Notes under the pieces: generated by a model
Told to the model about the DNA's origin: nothing
Seen by the model: the letters and a program-made list of their open reading frames with translations, nothing else
The model's database searches: none
Program-made: the position numbers and the translations under genes
NCBI GenBank assembly: GCA_021841795.1
Contig: JAKCDN010000128.1
Location: 1 to 8,108 of the forward strand
Direction: 5' to 3'
Source: Acidobacteriota bacterium
GTDB lineage: Bacteria; Acidobacteriota; Terriglobia; Terriglobales; Acidobacteriaceae
DNA: 8,108 nt
Shown: positions 7,882 to 8,108 of the stretch, piece by piece
Numbering within the stretch: position 1 is the stretch's first letter
Layout: every line of letters starts with the position of its first letter

Positions 7882-7958
7882 GCGCCCGTAGCTCAGCTGG
7901 ATAGAGCGAATGCCTCCGGAGCATTAGGTCGGGAGTTCGAATCTCTCCGGGCGCACCA
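7882..7958 (+). tRNA. tRNA-Arg (anticodon CCG)
   Basis: A complete cloverleaf is visible. The acceptor stem is GCGCCCG/CGGGCGC, the D-arm stem GCTC/GAGC, and the anticodon stem AATGC/GCATT. The loop CTCCGGA places anticodon CCG at 7916-7918. The T-stem is GGGAG/CTCTC with one G-U and loop TTCGAAT, followed by discriminator A and an encoded CCA (7956-7958). It reads the CGG codon, which should be well used in a GC-rich genome. It lies on the opposite strand to the suf operon and is transcribed away from it. Confidence 0.97.
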
Positions 7959-8055
7959 TCCCCTGCTCCGCTTCCTTCCCTGGCAACGCCCTCGTTTCGC
8001 CTCCGCTCCGGCACAAGCGCAATTCCTGCGTAGCCGCATCCTGACGCCCCGGCGC

Positions 8056-8108
8056 TTAACCGCCCTGCGCCGTCGCCATCAGCTTGAACGAGTCAAAATA
8101 GCGGCCAA
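8056..8108 (-). CDS. Possible C-terminal end of an unidentified protein
   Basis: On the minus strand a frame open from the right edge ends at a TAA (8056-8058). It encodes 'GRYFDSFKLMATAQGG' after a partial codon. The composition (aromatic residues and a balanced charge pattern) looks more like protein than the neighbouring shadow frames do, and the gene would converge on the tRNA. Sixteen residues are too few to name a family. Confidence 0.4.
   Translation of the reverse strand, partial: GRYFDSFKLMATAQGG

Noticed and set aside
7652..8014. Minus-strand open frame of 120 codons containing 'GEIRTPDLMLRRHSLYPAELRAR'
   Set aside because: This is the antisense translation of the tRNA-Arg, a well-known kind of spurious protein in databases. 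The frame crosses the whole tRNA gene.

Overview
The window is GC-rich chromosomal DNA from a bacterium. The gene content and the sequence character of the SUF and Era proteins best fit an Acidobacteriota-like genome, but this is an inference from general resemblance and no database was searched. There are no phage, transposon, plasmid or CRISPR features.

Layout, left to right. (1) Positions 1-386, minus strand: 5' part of a GNAT-family N-acetyltransferase that runs off the left edge. (2) Divergent from it across 61 bp, positions 448-1470, plus strand: the ribosome-assembly GTPase Era, starting at a GTG with a strong ribosome binding site. (3) Positions 1557-7497, minus strand: a complete SUF iron-sulfur cluster assembly operon, convergent with era. 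Its transcription order is sufB-sufC-sufD-sufS-sufU-sufT. (4) A 384-bp gene-free stretch, 7498-7881, holding the suf promoter and a perfect 10-bp AT-rich palindrome at the predicted transcription start. This palindrome is the most interesting non-coding signal in the window. (5) Positions 7882-7958, plus strand: tRNA-Arg(CCG) with encoded CCA. (6) Positions 8056-8108, minus strand: what may be the last 16 codons of another gene.

The SUF genes form one pathway. SufS (PLP cysteine desulfurase) takes sulfur from cysteine. SufU, a zinc protein with the Cys/Asp/Cys/Cys ligand set, receives the persulfide. The SufB-SufC-SufD scaffold builds the cluster using SufC ATPase activity. SufT (MIP18/DUF59 family) acts in cluster maturation or delivery. 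The last four genes are joined by three 4-nt stop/start overlaps (ATGA or GTGA), a sign of translational coupling. No sufE, A-type carrier or Rrf2/SufR-type regulator gene lies in the window, so the protein that binds the palindrome must be encoded elsewhere.

I see no undescribed multi-gene system here. The observations worth following are the putative suf operator, a predicted leaderless transcript for the acetyltransferase, and a few smaller structural oddities.
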